This document shows positions 5,763 to 5,765 of a DNA stretch of 5,765 nt, in pieces (position 1 is the first letter of the stretch; the number at the start of each line of letters is the position of its first letter). Location: assembly GCA_020721385.1 (NCBI GenBank), contig DYMW01000093.1, positions 1-5,765 of the forward strand, in the 5' to 3' direction. A model generated the notes under the pieces. That model saw only the letters and a program-made list of their open reading frames with translations, did not search any database and had not been told where the DNA came from. The stretch comes from Sulfurovum sp. (lineage in GTDB: Bacteria > Campylobacterota > Campylobacteria > Campylobacterales > Sulfurovaceae). The position numbers and the translations under genes were made by a program.

Positions 5763-5765
5763 TAT

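Overview
The window is a compact gene cluster for making heme d1, the cofactor of the cytochrome cd1 nitrite reductase NirS of denitrifying bacteria. The DNA is AT-rich and densely packed. The protein features fit a Campylobacterota (epsilonproteobacterial) denitrifier such as a Sulfurimonas, Sulfuricurvum or Arcobacter relative. That placement is an inference from composition and general protein style; no rRNA or marker gene is present to confirm it.

All seven genes lie on the + strand. The first six (81-4676) form one tightly packed run: a small periplasmic cytochrome c, the radical SAM enzyme NirJ, the periplasmic beta-propeller protein NirF, the methyltransferase NirE, a Crp/Fnr-family regulator, and a precorrin-2 dehydrogenase (CysG N-terminal/Met8 type). 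Their junctions are 1-base stop/start overlaps, direct abutment, or a 3-base gap, so they are almost certainly co-transcribed. A gap of about 80 bases follows, holding a second promoter, and then a fused siroheme decarboxylase NirDL (4758-5762) ends the window.

The enzymes form an almost complete route. NirE methylates uroporphyrinogen III to precorrin-2. The dehydrogenase oxidises it to sirohydrochlorin and may insert iron to give siroheme. NirDL removes the two acetate carboxylates, NirJ acts on the propionates, and NirF handles a late d1 precursor in the periplasm. The cytochrome c is a likely electron donor or partner. Not seen in the window: nirS itself, nirN, separate nirG/nirH genes, and any tetrapyrrole exporter.

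Both promoter regions carry an FNR/DNR-type palindrome (TTGAT-N4-ATCAA with one mismatch each). Each sits at the position expected for a class II activator site, with a good -10 hexamer downstream. The regulator encoded inside the operon keeps the E-x-x-S-R recognition-helix pattern of FNR-type proteins but lacks FNR's N-terminal cysteine cluster. The simplest reading is a cluster-specific, NO- or redox-responsive regulator (DNR/NNR-like) that controls its own operon and nirDL. The pathway is known; the arrangement and wiring are the parts worth following up. No RNA genes, CRISPR arrays, mobile elements or convincing terminators were seen.
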